From a bacterium (GTDB lineage Bacteria; Bacillota; Bacilli; Lactobacillales; Streptococcaceae), in contig CAJNBY010000012.1 in assembly GCA_905221125.1 (NCBI GenBank), positions 1-64,000 of the forward strand: DNA of 64,000 nucleotides, given 5' to 3'. Position numbers and translations under genes: made by a program. Shown one piece after another: positions 39,896-48,386 of this stretch (position 1 is its first letter; each line of letters begins with the position of its first letter). The notes beneath the pieces are model-generated. The model was not told the DNA's origin. It searched no databases and saw nothing but the letters and a program-made list of their open reading frames with translations.

Positions 39896-41074
39896 ATGAA
39901 GAAAAAAATCTTAGCGTCACTTTTATTAAGTACAGTAATGGTTTCTCAAGTAGCTGTTTTAACAACTGCGCATGCAGAAACGACTGATGACAAAATTGCT
40001 GCTCAAGATAATAAAATTAGTAACTTAACAGCACAACAACAAGAAGCCCAAAAACAAGTTGACCAAATTCAGGAGCAAGTATCAGCTATCCAAGCTGAGC
40101 AATCTAACTTGCAAGCTGAAAATGATAGATTACAAGCAGAATCCAAAAAACTTGAGAGTGAGATTACAGAACTTTCTAAAAACATTGTATCTCGCAATGA
40201 TTCTTTGGAAAAACAAGCTCGCAGTGCTCAAACAAATGGAGCTGCAACTAGCTACATCAATACAATTGTAAACTCAAAATCAATTACAGAAGCTATTTCG
40301 CGTGTTGCAGCAATGAATGAAATCGTATCTGCTAATAACAAAATGTTAGAACAACAAAAAGCAGATAAAAAAGCAATTTCTGAGAAACAAGTGGCGAACA
40401 ATGACGCAATTAATACAGTTATTGCAAATCAACAGAAATTGTCTGATGATGCACAAGCCCTAACAACGAAACAAGCTGAGTTGAAGGCTGCAGAATTAAA
40501 TCTTGCTGCTGAAAAAGCGACAGCAGAAGATGAAAAAGCAAGTTTGCTAGAGAAAAAAGCAGAAGCAGAAGCGGCAGCAAAAGCAGCAGCAGCTGCAGAG
40601 ACAGCTTATAAAGAAAAACAAGCTAGCCAACAACAATCAGTACTTGCTTCAGCAAACACTAACTTAACAGCTCAAGTGCAAGCAGTATCTGAATCTGCGG
40701 CAGCACCTGTCCGTGCAAAAGTTCGTCCAACATACAGTACAAATGCTTCAAGTTATCCAATTGGAGAATGTACATGGGGAGTTAAAACATTAGCACCTTG
40801 GGCTGGAGACTATTGGGGTAATGGAGCACAGTGGGCTACAAGCGCAGCTGCTGCAGGATTCCGTACAGGTTCAACACCTCAAGTTGGTGCGATTGCATGT
40901 TGGAACGATGGTGGATATGGACACGTAGCGGTAGTTACAGCTGTTTCATCATCAACAAGTATTCAAGTATCAGAATCAAATTATGCAGGTAATCGTACAA
41001 TTGGAAATCACCGTGGATGGTTCAATCCAACAACAACTTCTGAAGGTTTTGTTACATATATTTACGCAGATTAA
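39896..41074 (+). CDS. pcsB: Peptidoglycan hydrolase PcsB
   Basis: Secreted cell-separation hydrolase activated by FtsEX. The 392-residue protein has a signal peptide (cleavage near residue 27, after AHA), a long coiled coil (about 30-245, Gln/Glu/Ala-rich), an alanine-rich linker and a C-terminal CHAP domain (about 280-392) with catalytic Cys in IGECTWG and His in YGHVAVV. It is a single-gene unit with a WalR site and its own terminator. Confidence 0.97.
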   Translation: MKKKILASLLLSTVMVSQVAVLTTAHAETTDDKIAAQDNKISNLTAQQQEAQKQVDQIQEQVSAIQAEQSNLQAENDRLQAESKKLESEITELSKNIVSRNDSLEKQARSAQTNGAATSYINTIVNSKSITEAISRVAAMNEIVSANNKMLEQQKADKKAISEKQVANNDAINTVIANQQKLSDDAQALTTKQAELKAAELNLAAEKATAEDEKASLLEKKAEAEAAAKAAAAAETAYKEKQASQQQSVLASANTNLTAQVQAVSESAAAPVRAKVRPTYSTNASSYPIGECTWGVKTLAPWAGDYWGNGAQWATSAAAAGFRTGSTPQVGAIACWNDGGYGHVAVVTAVSSSTSIQVSESNYAGNRTIGNHRGWFNPTTTSEGFVTYIYAD

Positions 41075-41079
41075 TTTAC

Positions 41080-41107
41080 AGAGGGACTCGAATAGAGCCC
41101 TCTTTTT
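41080..41107 (+). terminator. Terminator after pcsB
   Basis: AGAGGGACTC / GAGCCCTCTTTTT hairpin six bases beyond the stop. Confidence 0.8.
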
Positions 41108-41153
41108 CATGTTTTACCGTGACAATCCCTATTAAAAATTATATCAAAATAGC

Positions 41154-41182
41154 TTGAAAATATTGGAAAAGTATGGTAAAAT
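41154..41182 (+). promoter_or_regulatory. Promoter of rpsB-tsf
   Basis: TTGAAA (41154-41159), a 17-bp spacer and TAAAAT (41177-41182). It leaves a leader of about 110 nt. Confidence 0.65.
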
Positions 41183-41189
41183 GAAACTT

Positions 41190-41298
41190 GTCGTGTGAAC
41201 GATAATACTCATTCTTGATGAATTGTGAGACAGTTGCCCTTGGGTCGTTTTGCGAGTTGAAGTCAAGAAGAGGAAAAAAACAAAAAGGAGAAATACTC
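41190..41298 (+). promoter_or_regulatory. rpsB 5' leader, possible S2 autoregulatory region
   Basis: About 110 nt untranslated leader with local complementarity, in front of a gene whose leader is an S2 feedback target in other bacteria. No defined family was recognised; the role is inference. Confidence 0.3.
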
Positions 41299-42078
41299 AT
41301 GGCAGTAATTTCAATGAAACAACTTCTTGAGGCTGGTGTACACTTTGGTCACCAAACTCGTCGCTGGAACCCTAAGATGGCTAAGTACATCTTTACTGAG
41401 CGTAACGGAATCCACGTTATCGACTTGCAACAAACTGTAAAATACGCTGACCAAGCATACGACTTCATGCGTGATGCAGCAGCTAACGATGCAGTTGTAT
41501 TGTTTGTTGGTACTAAGAAACAAGCAGCTGATGCAGTTGCTGAAGAAGCAGTACGTTCAGGTCAATACTTCATCAACCACCGTTGGTTGGGTGGAACTCT
41601 TACAAACTGGGGAACAATCCAAAAACGTATCGCTCGTTTGAAAGAAATCAAACGTATGGAAGAAGATGGAACTTTCGAAGTTCTTCCTAAGAAAGAAGTT
41701 GCACTTCTTAACAAACAACGTGCACGTCTTGAAAAATTCTTGGGTGGTATCGAAGATATGCCTCGTATTCCAGATGTGATGTACGTAGTTGACCCACATA
41801 AAGAGCAAATCGCTGTTAAAGAAGCTAAAAAATTGGGAATCCCAGTTGTAGCGATGGTTGACACAAACACTGATCCGGATGATATCGATGTAATCATCCC
41901 AGCTAACGATGACGCTATCCGCGCTGTTAAATTGATTACAGCTAAATTGGCTGACGCTATCATCGAAGGACGTCAAGGTGAAGATGCAGCAGCAGTTGAA
42001 GCAGAATTTGCAGCTTCAGAAACTCAAGCAGATTCAATTGAAGAAATCGTTGAAGTTGTAGAAGGCGACAACGCTTAA
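41299..42078 (+). CDS. rpsB: 30S ribosomal protein S2
   Basis: Small-subunit protein joining late on the 30S shoulder. The 259-residue protein begins [19 protein letters not shown] and has the family segments [24 protein letters not shown] and [14 protein letters not shown], with an acidic C-terminal tail. The start is fixed by AAAGGAG; the longer in-frame extension has no ribosome-binding site and is not conserved. tsf follows after an attenuator-like hairpin. Confidence 0.98.
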   Translation: MAVISMKQLLEAGVHFGHQTRRWNPKMAKYIFTERNGIHVIDLQQTVKYADQAYDFMRDAAANDAVVLFVGTKKQAADAVAEEAVRSGQYFINHRWLGGTLTNWGTIQKRIARLKEIKRMEEDGTFEVLPKKEVALLNKQRARLEKFLGGIEDMPRIPDVMYVVDPHKEQIAVKEAKKLGIPVVAMVDTNTDPDDIDVIIPANDDAIRAVKLITAKLADAIIEGRQGEDAAAVEAEFAASETQADSIEEIVEVVEGDNA

Positions 42079-42099
42079 TTCATATAAATAGTAATTACC

Positions 42100-42135
42100 T
42101 AGGAGGGCGGGGCTTAGCCCGGCTCTCCTATTTTT
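42100..42135 (+). terminator. Intercistronic hairpin between rpsB and tsf
   Basis: TAGGAGGGCGGGGCT / AGCCCGGCTCTCCTA with TTTTT. It is a strong stem and probably a partial terminator setting the S2:EF-Ts ratio. Confidence 0.7.
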
Positions 42136-42157
42136 AAAAAAATATAGGAGAATCAAA

Positions 42158-43198
42158 ATGGCAGAAATTACAGCTAAACTTGTAAAAGAGTTGCGTGAAA
42201 AATCTGGTGCCGGTGTTATGGACGCTAAAAAAGCGCTTGTAGAAACAGACGGTGACATCGAAAAAGCGATTGAATTGCTTCGTGAAAAAGGTATGGCTAA
42301 GGCAGCTAAGAAAGCTGACCGTGTTGCTGCAGAAGGTTTGACTGGTGTTTATGTTAACGGTAATGTTGCAGCAGTTATTGAAGTAAACGCTGAAACTGAC
42401 TTCGTTGCGAAAAACGCTCAATTCGTTGAATTGGTAAATACTACAGCTAAAGTTATTGCTGAAGGAAAACCTGCTAACAATGAAGAAGCTCTTGCTTTGA
42501 CAATGCCTTCAGGTGAAACTCTTGAAGCTGCATACGTATCTGCAACAGCAACTATCGGAGAAAAAATCTCATTCCGTCGCTTTGCATTGATTGAAAAAAC
42601 AGATGCACAACACTTTGGAGCATACCAACATAACGGTGGACGTATCGGTGTTATTTCAGTTGTTGAAGGTGGAGACGAAGCACTTGCTAAACAATTGTCA
42701 ATGCACATCGCAGCGATGAAACCAACAGTTCTTTCTTACAAAGAATTGGATGAGCAATTCGTTAAAGATGAGTTGGCACAATTGAACCACGTAATCGACC
42801 AAGACAACGAAAGTCGTGCAATGGTCAACAAACCAGCTCTTCCACACTTGAAGTATGGATCAAAAGCTCAATTGACTGATGAAGTAATTGCGCAAGCTGA
42901 AGCTGATATTAAAGCTGAATTGGCTGCAGAAGGTAAACCAGAAAAAATCTGGGACAAAATCATCCCAGGTAAAATGGATCGCTTCATGCTTGACAACACT
43001 AAAGTTGACCAAGCTTACACACTTCTTGCACAAGTTTACATCATGGATGACAGCAAGACAGTTGAAGCATACCTTGAATCAGTTAACGCTTCAGTAGTTG
43101 AGTTCGCTCGCTTTGAAGTTGGTGAAGGTATCGAGAAAGCTGCAAACGACTTTGAAGCTGAAGTTGCAGCTACAATGGCAGCAGCCTTGAATAACTAA
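42158..43198 (+). CDS. tsf: Elongation factor Ts
   Basis: Nucleotide exchange factor that regenerates EF-Tu-GTP. The 346-residue protein has the N-terminal signature [21 protein letters not shown] and TDFVAKN, then the dimerisation core. It is longer than the E. coli protein, as usual in streptococci. Start supported by ATAGGAG; strong terminator after the stop. Confidence 0.98.
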   Translation: MAEITAKLVKELREKSGAGVMDAKKALVETDGDIEKAIELLREKGMAKAAKKADRVAAEGLTGVYVNGNVAAVIEVNAETDFVAKNAQFVELVNTTAKVIAEGKPANNEEALALTMPSGETLEAAYVSATATIGEKISFRRFALIEKTDAQHFGAYQHNGGRIGVISVVEGGDEALAKQLSMHIAAMKPTVLSYKELDEQFVKDELAQLNHVIDQDNESRAMVNKPALPHLKYGSKAQLTDEVIAQAEADIKAELAAEGKPEKIWDKIIPGKMDRFMLDNTKVDQAYTLLAQVYIMDDSKTVEAYLESVNASVVEFARFEVGEGIEKAANDFEAEVAATMAAALNN

Positions 43199-43203
43199 TC
43201 ATA

Positions 43204-43231
43204 GAAAGGAAGCAAATTTGCTTCCTTTTTT
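43204..43231 (+). terminator. Terminator after tsf
   Basis: GAAAGGAAGCAAA / TTTGCTTCCTTTTTT hairpin. Confidence 0.85.
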
Positions 43232-43296
43232 GTATAGGGATTAGATTTCTCCTCAAATTGTTTTTTACCTAGCATCACTCAATTAGAAATAGTTAA

Positions 43297-43446
43297 TACT
43301 CTTCGAAAATCTCTTCAAACCACGTCAGCGTCGCCTTACCGTAGGTATATGTTACTGACTTCGTCAGTTCTATCTGCAACCTCAAAACAGTGTTTCGAGC
43401 AGCCTGCGGCTAGCTTCCTAGTTTGGTCTTTGATTTTCATTGAGTA
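43297..43446. repeat. RUP-family repeat, long form (150 bp)
   Basis: Begins TACTCTTCGAAAATC and ends GATTTTCATTGAGTA, the termini of the pneumococcal repeat RUP, believed to be mobilised by IS630-Spn1 into TA. The interior holds TGACTTCGTCA and CAAAACAGTG-type small hairpins. It lies between the converging tsf and cysK. Confidence 0.85.
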
Positions 43447-43451
43447 TAAAA

Positions 43452-43474
43452 CAAAAAGCCCTATAATAAGGGCT
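43452..43474 (-). terminator. Terminator of cysK
   Basis: The minus strand reads AGCCCT, a 6-base loop and AGGGCTTTTTG. Confidence 0.75.
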
Positions 43475-43490
43475 AATTGTATTTAGGAGA

Positions 43491-44417
43491 CTAAACTTCA
43501 AATTCATAGAGTGCTGTAGATAGATAACGTTCACCGTTATCTGGTGCTAGAGCAAGGACTTTCTTACCTGTACCTAATTTTTTAGCAACCTCGATGGCTC
43601 CGTAGATAGCTGCAGCTGAAGAAATCCCTACAAGGAAGCCTTCTTTTCCGCCAATTTCACGGCCGAGTGCGAGAGCGTTGTCTGATGTTACACGAACGAT
43701 ACCATCATAAGCCTTTGTATCCAGTGTATCAGGAATAAATCCAGCTGAGATACCTTGAATTTTGTGAGGACCAGGTTTTTCACCAGATAGAATAGCAGAT
43801 TCATCTGCTTCCACTGCATAAACTTTAATACCTGAATTTGCTGTTTTGAGTGCATGAGAAACACCAGAAATTGTACCACCAGTACCAACTCCAGCAACAA
43901 AGGCATCTAATCCATCTTTACCGAAAGCAGCTAGTATCTCAGCTCCTGTTGTTCTTTCGTGTACTTCTGGATTTGCTGGATTGTCGAATTGAAGAGGAAG
44001 GAAACCATCGCGCTCAGCAGCGATTTCTTGGGCCTTGGCAATAGCACCCTTCATTCCTTCGCTACCAGGCGTAAGGACGAGTTCAGCGCCATAGGCTTGG
44101 ATAATCTTACGTCGTTCCACACTCATAGTTTCAGGCATAACGATGACAACTTTATACCCTTTAGCAGCACCTACCCATGAGAGTCCAATACCAGTATTTC
44201 CACTTGTTGCTTCGACAATAGTAGCACCAGGTTTCAGAATACCGTCTTGTTCAGCTTTTTCAATCATGCTAAGGGCAATACGGTCTTTTACCGATGAACC
44301 AGGGTTAAATGCTTCAAGCTTTACATAGACGTCCGCAGCACCTTCTGGCACAATGTTGTTGAGTTTAACAATCGGTGTTTGTCCGATTAGTTCAGTAATG
44401 TTGTTATAAATAGACAT
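43491..44417 (-). CDS. cysK: Cysteine synthase (O-acetylserine sulfhydrylase)
   Basis: PLP enzyme that makes cysteine from O-acetylserine and sulfide. The 308-residue protein has the PLP-lysine segment [11 protein letters not shown] (about residues 38-48), the substrate loop TSGNTG and the glycine-rich phosphate loop GTGGT. It is transcribed alone from TTTACA-N17-TATACT on the minus strand. Confidence 0.96.
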   Translation of the reverse strand: MSIYNNITELIGQTPIVKLNNIVPEGAADVYVKLEAFNPGSSVKDRIALSMIEKAEQDGILKPGATIVEATSGNTGIGLSWVGAAKGYKVVIVMPETMSVERRKIIQAYGAELVLTPGSEGMKGAIAKAQEIAAERDGFLPLQFDNPANPEVHERTTGAEILAAFGKDGLDAFVAGVGTGGTISGVSHALKTANSGIKVYAVEADESAILSGEKPGPHKIQGISAGFIPDTLDTKAYDGIVRVTSDNALALGREIGGKEGFLVGISSAAAIYGAIEVAKKLGTGKKVLALAPDNGERYLSTALYEFEV

Positions 44418-44446
44418 ATGAATACCTCTTTGTATAAGATATCTCT

Positions 44447-44475
44447 AGTATAACGCTATCTATACCATTTGTAAA
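44447..44475 (-). promoter_or_regulatory. Promoter of cysK
   Basis: On the minus strand TTTACA (44470-44475), a 17-bp spacer and TATACT (44447-44452). Confidence 0.65.
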
Positions 44476-44487
44476 ATATAGAAATCC

Positions 44488-44512
44488 TATCGAAGCGATA
44501 GGATTTTTTTAT
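44488..44512. terminator. Hairpin between the PH-domain gene and cysK
   Basis: AATCCTATCG / CGATAGGATTTTTT. On the minus strand it follows the PH-domain gene. Confidence 0.65.
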
Positions 44513-44513
44513 A

Positions 44514-44957
44514 TCATAGGTCTAAGCTATTAATTTTTAAGCGATTGTGATAAGCTAATTCTAATAAATAGGTGTAAAGTGGAATGATATCCGTTTTCTT
44601 AGGGAATTCAAATTTATGAGCACTAAAATGCTCATTATGTGCTTTTAGAAAGACATTTTCTAAATAAGTAATAGTAATTTCACTATCATCTATACCTGCT
44701 CCAGCAGTTTCCATTTCAACGTTAACAATGTTCATCAAAAAGATTGATTTAATAGACATCTTACGACCAGTAGTGCCTTGTTTATCTGTAAAGATAATAC
44801 GGATATTTGTAAATATAATTGAGTCACGAATCAGTTTATATCCACTTTGAATTTCTTCATTTTCTAGTAAATATTTTCCATATTCTTTGATAAGAGTTTC
44901 TTTGTTTTGCTCGCTAAAGTTACCAGCGAGTCCTTGAATGAATTTACCAAATGCCAT
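44514..44957 (-). CDS. Bacterial PH-domain protein (YvbH-like)
   Basis: A 147-residue soluble protein that is almost entirely a bacterial pleckstrin-homology domain (GYKLIRDSIIFTNIRIIFTDKQG, then MSIKSIFLMNIVNVEMETAG). The family is widespread but functionally undefined. The start at 44957 has GGAG 7 bp upstream; a start four codons earlier overlaps that site. It follows yigZ on the minus strand and is probably co-transcribed. Confidence 0.82.
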   Translation of the reverse strand: MAFGKFIQGLAGNFSEQNKETLIKEYGKYLLENEEIQSGYKLIRDSIIFTNIRIIFTDKQGTTGRKMSIKSIFLMNIVNVEMETAGAGIDDSEITITYLENVFLKAHNEHFSAHKFEFPKKTDIIPLYTYLLELAYHNRLKINSLDL

Positions 44958-44972
44958 ATTTTTCTCCATTGT

Positions 44973-45608
44973 TTACACTAAGTTTACAGGAACTTCAACT
45001 TCTCGTAAACCTTGATCAGTTAAAGTGACCTTTCCATTAAAAAACTCTACAAGTGCAGCTTTAATAGTTTCTTTTTCTTCTTTATCAACATAAATCATCG
45101 TATCGACTTGATCTGTAAAATTTGTATCTAGCTCCATGAGATTATGTTCTTTAAGGAAGTTACTGTATTCTTGGTACTGAGCGTAAGACATTTGAATAGC
45201 AATGCCAGCCTGTTCCTTTATTTCAATAATGCCAATTTCTTTGACAGCTAAGGCAACACTGCCAGCGTAAGCACGAATCAGTCCTCCAGCGCCTAATTTA
45301 ATACCACCAAAGTAGCGTGTCACTACCACACAGACATTGGTGAGATTGTGATTTTCTAGTACCCCAAGCATGGGAACGCCAGCAGTACCACTGGGCTCAC
45401 CATCATCACTTGTACGTTTGATTTCACTACGTTCTCCAATAATAAATGCAGAGCAATTATGTGTCGCTTTGTAGTGTTCTTTTTTGATGGCAGTAATGAA
45501 GTCACGAGCCTCTTCTTCGCTATAAACACGCTTGGCATGACAGATAAAGCGGGATTTTTTGATTTCTTCTTGGACTTGTCCGTCCTCTTTAATTGTTCTA
45601 AATTCCAT
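44973..45608 (-). CDS. yigZ: YigZ/IMPACT family protein
   Basis: A 211-residue protein with the N-terminal IMPACT domain (HNCSAFIIGE, then SDDGEPSGTAGVPML and TRYFGGIKLGAGGLIRAY) and a C-terminal DUF1949 domain. Relatives are implicated in translation under stress; the exact role in bacteria is unresolved. It diverges from the competence gene comFA. Confidence 0.92.
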   Translation of the reverse strand: MEFRTIKEDGQVQEEIKKSRFICHAKRVYSEEEARDFITAIKKEHYKATHNCSAFIIGERSEIKRTSDDGEPSGTAGVPMLGVLENHNLTNVCVVVTRYFGGIKLGAGGLIRAYAGSVALAVKEIGIIEIKEQAGIAIQMSYAQYQEYSNFLKEHNLMELDTNFTDQVDTMIYVDKEEKETIKAALVEFFNGKVTLTDQGLREVEVPVNLV

Positions 45609-45649
45609 GATTTAATTGTACTAAAAAATCATCTAAAGCGCTAGGTTTT

Positions 45650-45657
45650 TACGAATA
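45650..45657 (+). promoter_or_regulatory. SigX (ComX) cin-box of comFA
   Basis: TACGAATA, a perfect match to the late-competence promoter, only 7 bp before the comFA start codon. Confidence 0.92.
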
Positions 45658-45664
45658 AAGAAGT

Positions 45665-46963
45665 ATGAAAGTAAATCCAAATTATCTCGGTCGTTTGTTT
45701 ACGGAGAATGAATTAACAGAAGAAGACCGTCAGTTGGCGGAGAAACTTCCAGCAATGAGAAGGGAGAAGGGGAAACTCTTCTGTCAACGTTGTAATAGTG
45801 CTATTCTAGAAGAATGGTATTTGCCCATCGGTGCTTACTATTGTCGAGAGTGCTTGCTGATGAAGCGAGTTAGGAGTGATCAAGCTTTATACTATTTTCC
45901 GCAGGAGGATTTTCCTAAACAAGACGTTCTTAAATGGCGTGGTAAATTAACTCCTTTTCAAGAGAAGGTGTCAGAGGGACTGATTCAAGCAGTAGACAAG
46001 CAAGAGCCAACTTTAGTTCATGCGGTGACAGGGGCTGGAAAGACGGAAATGATTTATCAAGTTGTGGCTAAGGTGATTAATAGGGGTGGTGCAGTGTGTT
46101 TGGCCAGTCCTCGCATAGATGTTTGTTTGGAGCTGTACAAGCGCCTACAAGATGATTTTGCTTGTGAGATAGCCCTCCTACATGGAGAATCAGAGCCTTA
46201 TTTCCGAACACCATTAGTTGTTGCGACGACTCATCAGTTATTGAAATTTTATCAAGCTTTTGATTTGCTTATAGTTGATGAAGTAGATGCCTTTCCTTAT
46301 GTTGATAATCCAACACTTTACTATGCTGTCAATAATAGTGTAAAGGAGAATGGGCTGAGAATCTTTTTAACAGCGACTTCGACAGATGAGTTAGATAGGA
46401 AAGTCCGTTTAGGAGAATTAAAAAGGCTGAGCTTACCTAGACGATTCCATGGGAATCCGTTGATTATTCCTAAACCAGTTTGGTTATCGGATTTTAATCG
46501 CTATTTAGATAAGAGTCGTTTGTCACCAAAGTTAAAGTTTTATATTGAGAAACAGAGAAAGACAACTTATCCGTTACTCATTTTTGCTTCAGAAATTAAG
46601 AAAGGAGAGCAACTAAAAGAAATCTTACAGGAGCAATTTCCAAATGAGAAAATTGGTTTTGTGTCTTCCGTAACAGAAGATCGATTAGAGCAAGTACAAG
46701 CTTTTCGAGATGGAGAATTGACAATACTTATCAGTACGACGATATTGGAACGTGGAGTTACCTTCCCTTGTGTGGATGTTTTTGTAGTAGAGGCCAATCA
46801 TCGTTTGTTTACCAAGTCTAGTTTGATTCAGATTAGTGGACGAGTTGGACGAAGCATGGATAGACCGACAGGAGATTTGCTTTTCTTTCATGACGGGTTA
46901 AATGCTTCAATTAAGAAGGCAATTAAGGAAATTCAGCAGATGAATAAGGAGGCAGGCTTATGA
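45665..46963 (+). CDS. comFA: Competence DNA-uptake helicase ComFA
   Basis: DEAD-box-like ATPase that drives single-stranded DNA into the cell during transformation. The 432-residue protein has an N-terminal zinc motif (CQRCN, then YYCREC), Walker A AVTGAGKTEM, DEVDAF in motif II, and motif VI QISGRVGRSMDRPTG. It overlaps comFC by 4 bp and has a SigX promoter. Confidence 0.97.
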   Translation: MKVNPNYLGRLFTENELTEEDRQLAEKLPAMRREKGKLFCQRCNSAILEEWYLPIGAYYCRECLLMKRVRSDQALYYFPQEDFPKQDVLKWRGKLTPFQEKVSEGLIQAVDKQEPTLVHAVTGAGKTEMIYQVVAKVINRGGAVCLASPRIDVCLELYKRLQDDFACEIALLHGESEPYFRTPLVVATTHQLLKFYQAFDLLIVDEVDAFPYVDNPTLYYAVNNSVKENGLRIFLTATSTDELDRKVRLGELKRLSLPRRFHGNPLIIPKPVWLSDFNRYLDKSRLSPKLKFYIEKQRKTTYPLLIFASEIKKGEQLKEILQEQFPNEKIGFVSSVTEDRLEQVQAFRDGELTILISTTILERGVTFPCVDVFVVEANHRLFTKSSLIQISGRVGRSMDRPTGDLLFFHDGLNASIKKAIKEIQQMNKEAGL

Positions 46964-47622
46964 AGTGTTTGTTATGTGGGCAGACTATGAAGACTGTTTT
47001 AACTTTTAGTAGTCTCTTGCTTTTGAAGAATGATGACTCTTGTCTTTGTTCAGACTGTAATTCTACTTTTGAGAGGATTGGAGAAGAGAACTGTCCAAAT
47101 TGTATGAAAACAGATTTGTCAACAAAGTGTCAAGATTGTCAATTTTGGTGTAAAGAGGGAATTGAGGTCTCCCATAGAGCGATTTTTACTTACAATCAAG
47201 CTATGAAAGATTTTTTTAGTCGGTATAAGTTTGATGGAGACTTCCTTTTAAGAAAAGTTTTCGCTTCATTTTTAAGTGAGGGGTTGAAAAAGTATAAAGA
47301 GTATCAATTTGTTGTAATTCCCCTAAGTCCTGAAAGATTGCTTGACAGAGGATTTAATCAGGTTGAAGGTTTAGTTGAAGCAGCAGGTTTCAAGTATCTG
47401 GATTTATTAGAGAAAAGAGAAGAGAGAGCTAGCTCTTCTAAAAGTCGCTCAGAACGCTTGACGACAGAACTTCCTTTCTTTATTAAAAGTGGAGTCAGCA
47501 TTCCTAAGAAAATCCTACTTATAGATGATATTTATACTACTGGAACAACTATAAATCGTGTGAAGAAACTGCTGGAAGAAGCTGGTGCTGAGGATGTAAA
47601 AACATTTTCCCTTGTAAGATGA
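46960..47622 (+). CDS. comFC: Competence protein ComFC
   Basis: A 220-residue phosphoribosyltransferase-fold protein needed for DNA uptake; it interacts with ComFA. It has N-terminal cysteine pairs (CLLCGQ, CSDCN, CPNC, CQDC) and the PRPP-type motif ILLIDDIYTTGTT near residue 190. It is co-transcribed with comFA from the cin-box. Confidence 0.95.
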   Translation: MKCLLCGQTMKTVLTFSSLLLLKNDDSCLCSDCNSTFERIGEENCPNCMKTDLSTKCQDCQFWCKEGIEVSHRAIFTYNQAMKDFFSRYKFDGDFLLRKVFASFLSEGLKKYKEYQFVVIPLSPERLLDRGFNQVEGLVEAAGFKYLDLLEKREERASSSKSRSERLTTELPFFIKSGVSIPKKILLIDDIYTTGTTINRVKKLLEEAGAEDVKTFSLVR

Positions 47623-47631
47623 GGAAAAAAT

Positions 47632-47660
47632 TTGCAAAAATAAAATGAAAGCGTTATAAT
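47632..47660 (+). promoter_or_regulatory. hpf promoter with overlapping cre-like site
   Basis: TTGCAA (47632-47637), a 17-bp spacer and TATAAT (47655-47660). TGAAAGCGTTATAA (47646-47659) differs from the CcpA cre consensus at one conserved base and covers the -10. Confidence 0.6.
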
Positions 47661-47702
47661 GAAATTAGAAAAAACAAAAATGTTTAGAAAGAAGGTACTC
47701 AT

Positions 47703-48251
47703 ATGATTAAATATAGTATCCGTGGTGAAAACCTAGAAGTAACAGAAGCAATTCGTGATTATGTAGTTTCTAAACTCGAAAAGATCGAAAAGTATTTTCA
47801 AGCTGAACAAGAGTTGGATGCTCGAGTTAACTTGAAGGTGTATCGTGAAAAAACTGCTAAAGTGGAAGTAACGATTCCGCTGGGCTCTATTACTCTTCGT
47901 GCAGAAGATGTGTCTCAAGATATGTATGGTTCAATTGACCTTGTAACCGATAAAATTGAACGTCAGATTCGTAAAAATAAAACAAAAATCGAGCGTAAAA
48001 ATAAAAATAAGGTGGCAACTAGTCAATTATTTACAGATGCTTTGGTGGAAGATCCAAATGTTGTCCAGTCTAGAGTTGTTCGTTCAAAACAAATTGATTT
48101 AAAACCAATGGATTTGGAAGAAGCTATTCTACAAATGGATTTGTTGGGACATGATTTCTTTATCTATGTGGATGTTGAAGATCAAACAACTAATGTGATT
48201 TATCGTCGTGAGGATGGCGAAATTGGTTTGTTAGAAGTTAAAGAATCTTAA
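47703..48251 (+). CDS. hpf: Ribosome hibernation promoting factor, long form
   Basis: Binds 30S subunits and makes inactive 100S dimers in stationary phase. The 182-residue protein has the N-terminal S30AE/YfiA domain (IKYSIRGENLEVTEAIRDYV) and the C-terminal dimerisation domain of long HPF (KPMDLEEAILQMDLLGHDFF...YRREDGEIGLLE). Typical downstream neighbour of comFA-comFC in streptococci. Confidence 0.96.
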   Translation: MIKYSIRGENLEVTEAIRDYVVSKLEKIEKYFQAEQELDARVNLKVYREKTAKVEVTIPLGSITLRAEDVSQDMYGSIDLVTDKIERQIRKNKTKIERKNKNKVATSQLFTDALVEDPNVVQSRVVRSKQIDLKPMDLEEAILQMDLLGHDFFIYVDVEDQTTNVIYRREDGEIGLLEVKES

Positions 48252-48265
48252 TTTCAATATGTGTA

Positions 48266-48300
48266 AAGGTAGGTTTACTGAATTGTAAACCTCCTTTTTA
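48266..48300 (+). terminator. Terminator after hpf
   Basis: AAAGGTAGGTTTAC / GTAAACCTCCTTTTT hairpin. Confidence 0.8.
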
Positions 48301-48361
48301 TTACAATGGATAGAATTACTGATTACACTTTTAAAAAGTCGCTTTTTGGTGGTTATTATGG

Positions 48362-48367
48362 TATAAT
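48362..48367 (+). promoter_or_regulatory. Promoter -10 of gdpP-rplI
   Basis: TATGGTATAATGG, an extended -10, 19 bp before the gdpP start. It excludes the longer in-frame start at 48306. Confidence 0.6.
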
Positions 48368-48386
48368 GGGTGCCAAGAGGTTTGGA

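Noticed and set aside
41557..41976. Two overlapping minus-strand frames of about 135 codons
   Set aside because: Antisense to rpsB, whose strong codon bias leaves the other frames open.
48306..48386. N-terminal extension of gdpP
   Set aside because: The extended -10 of the gene lies inside it and the inner start has a proper ribosome-binding site and membrane segment.
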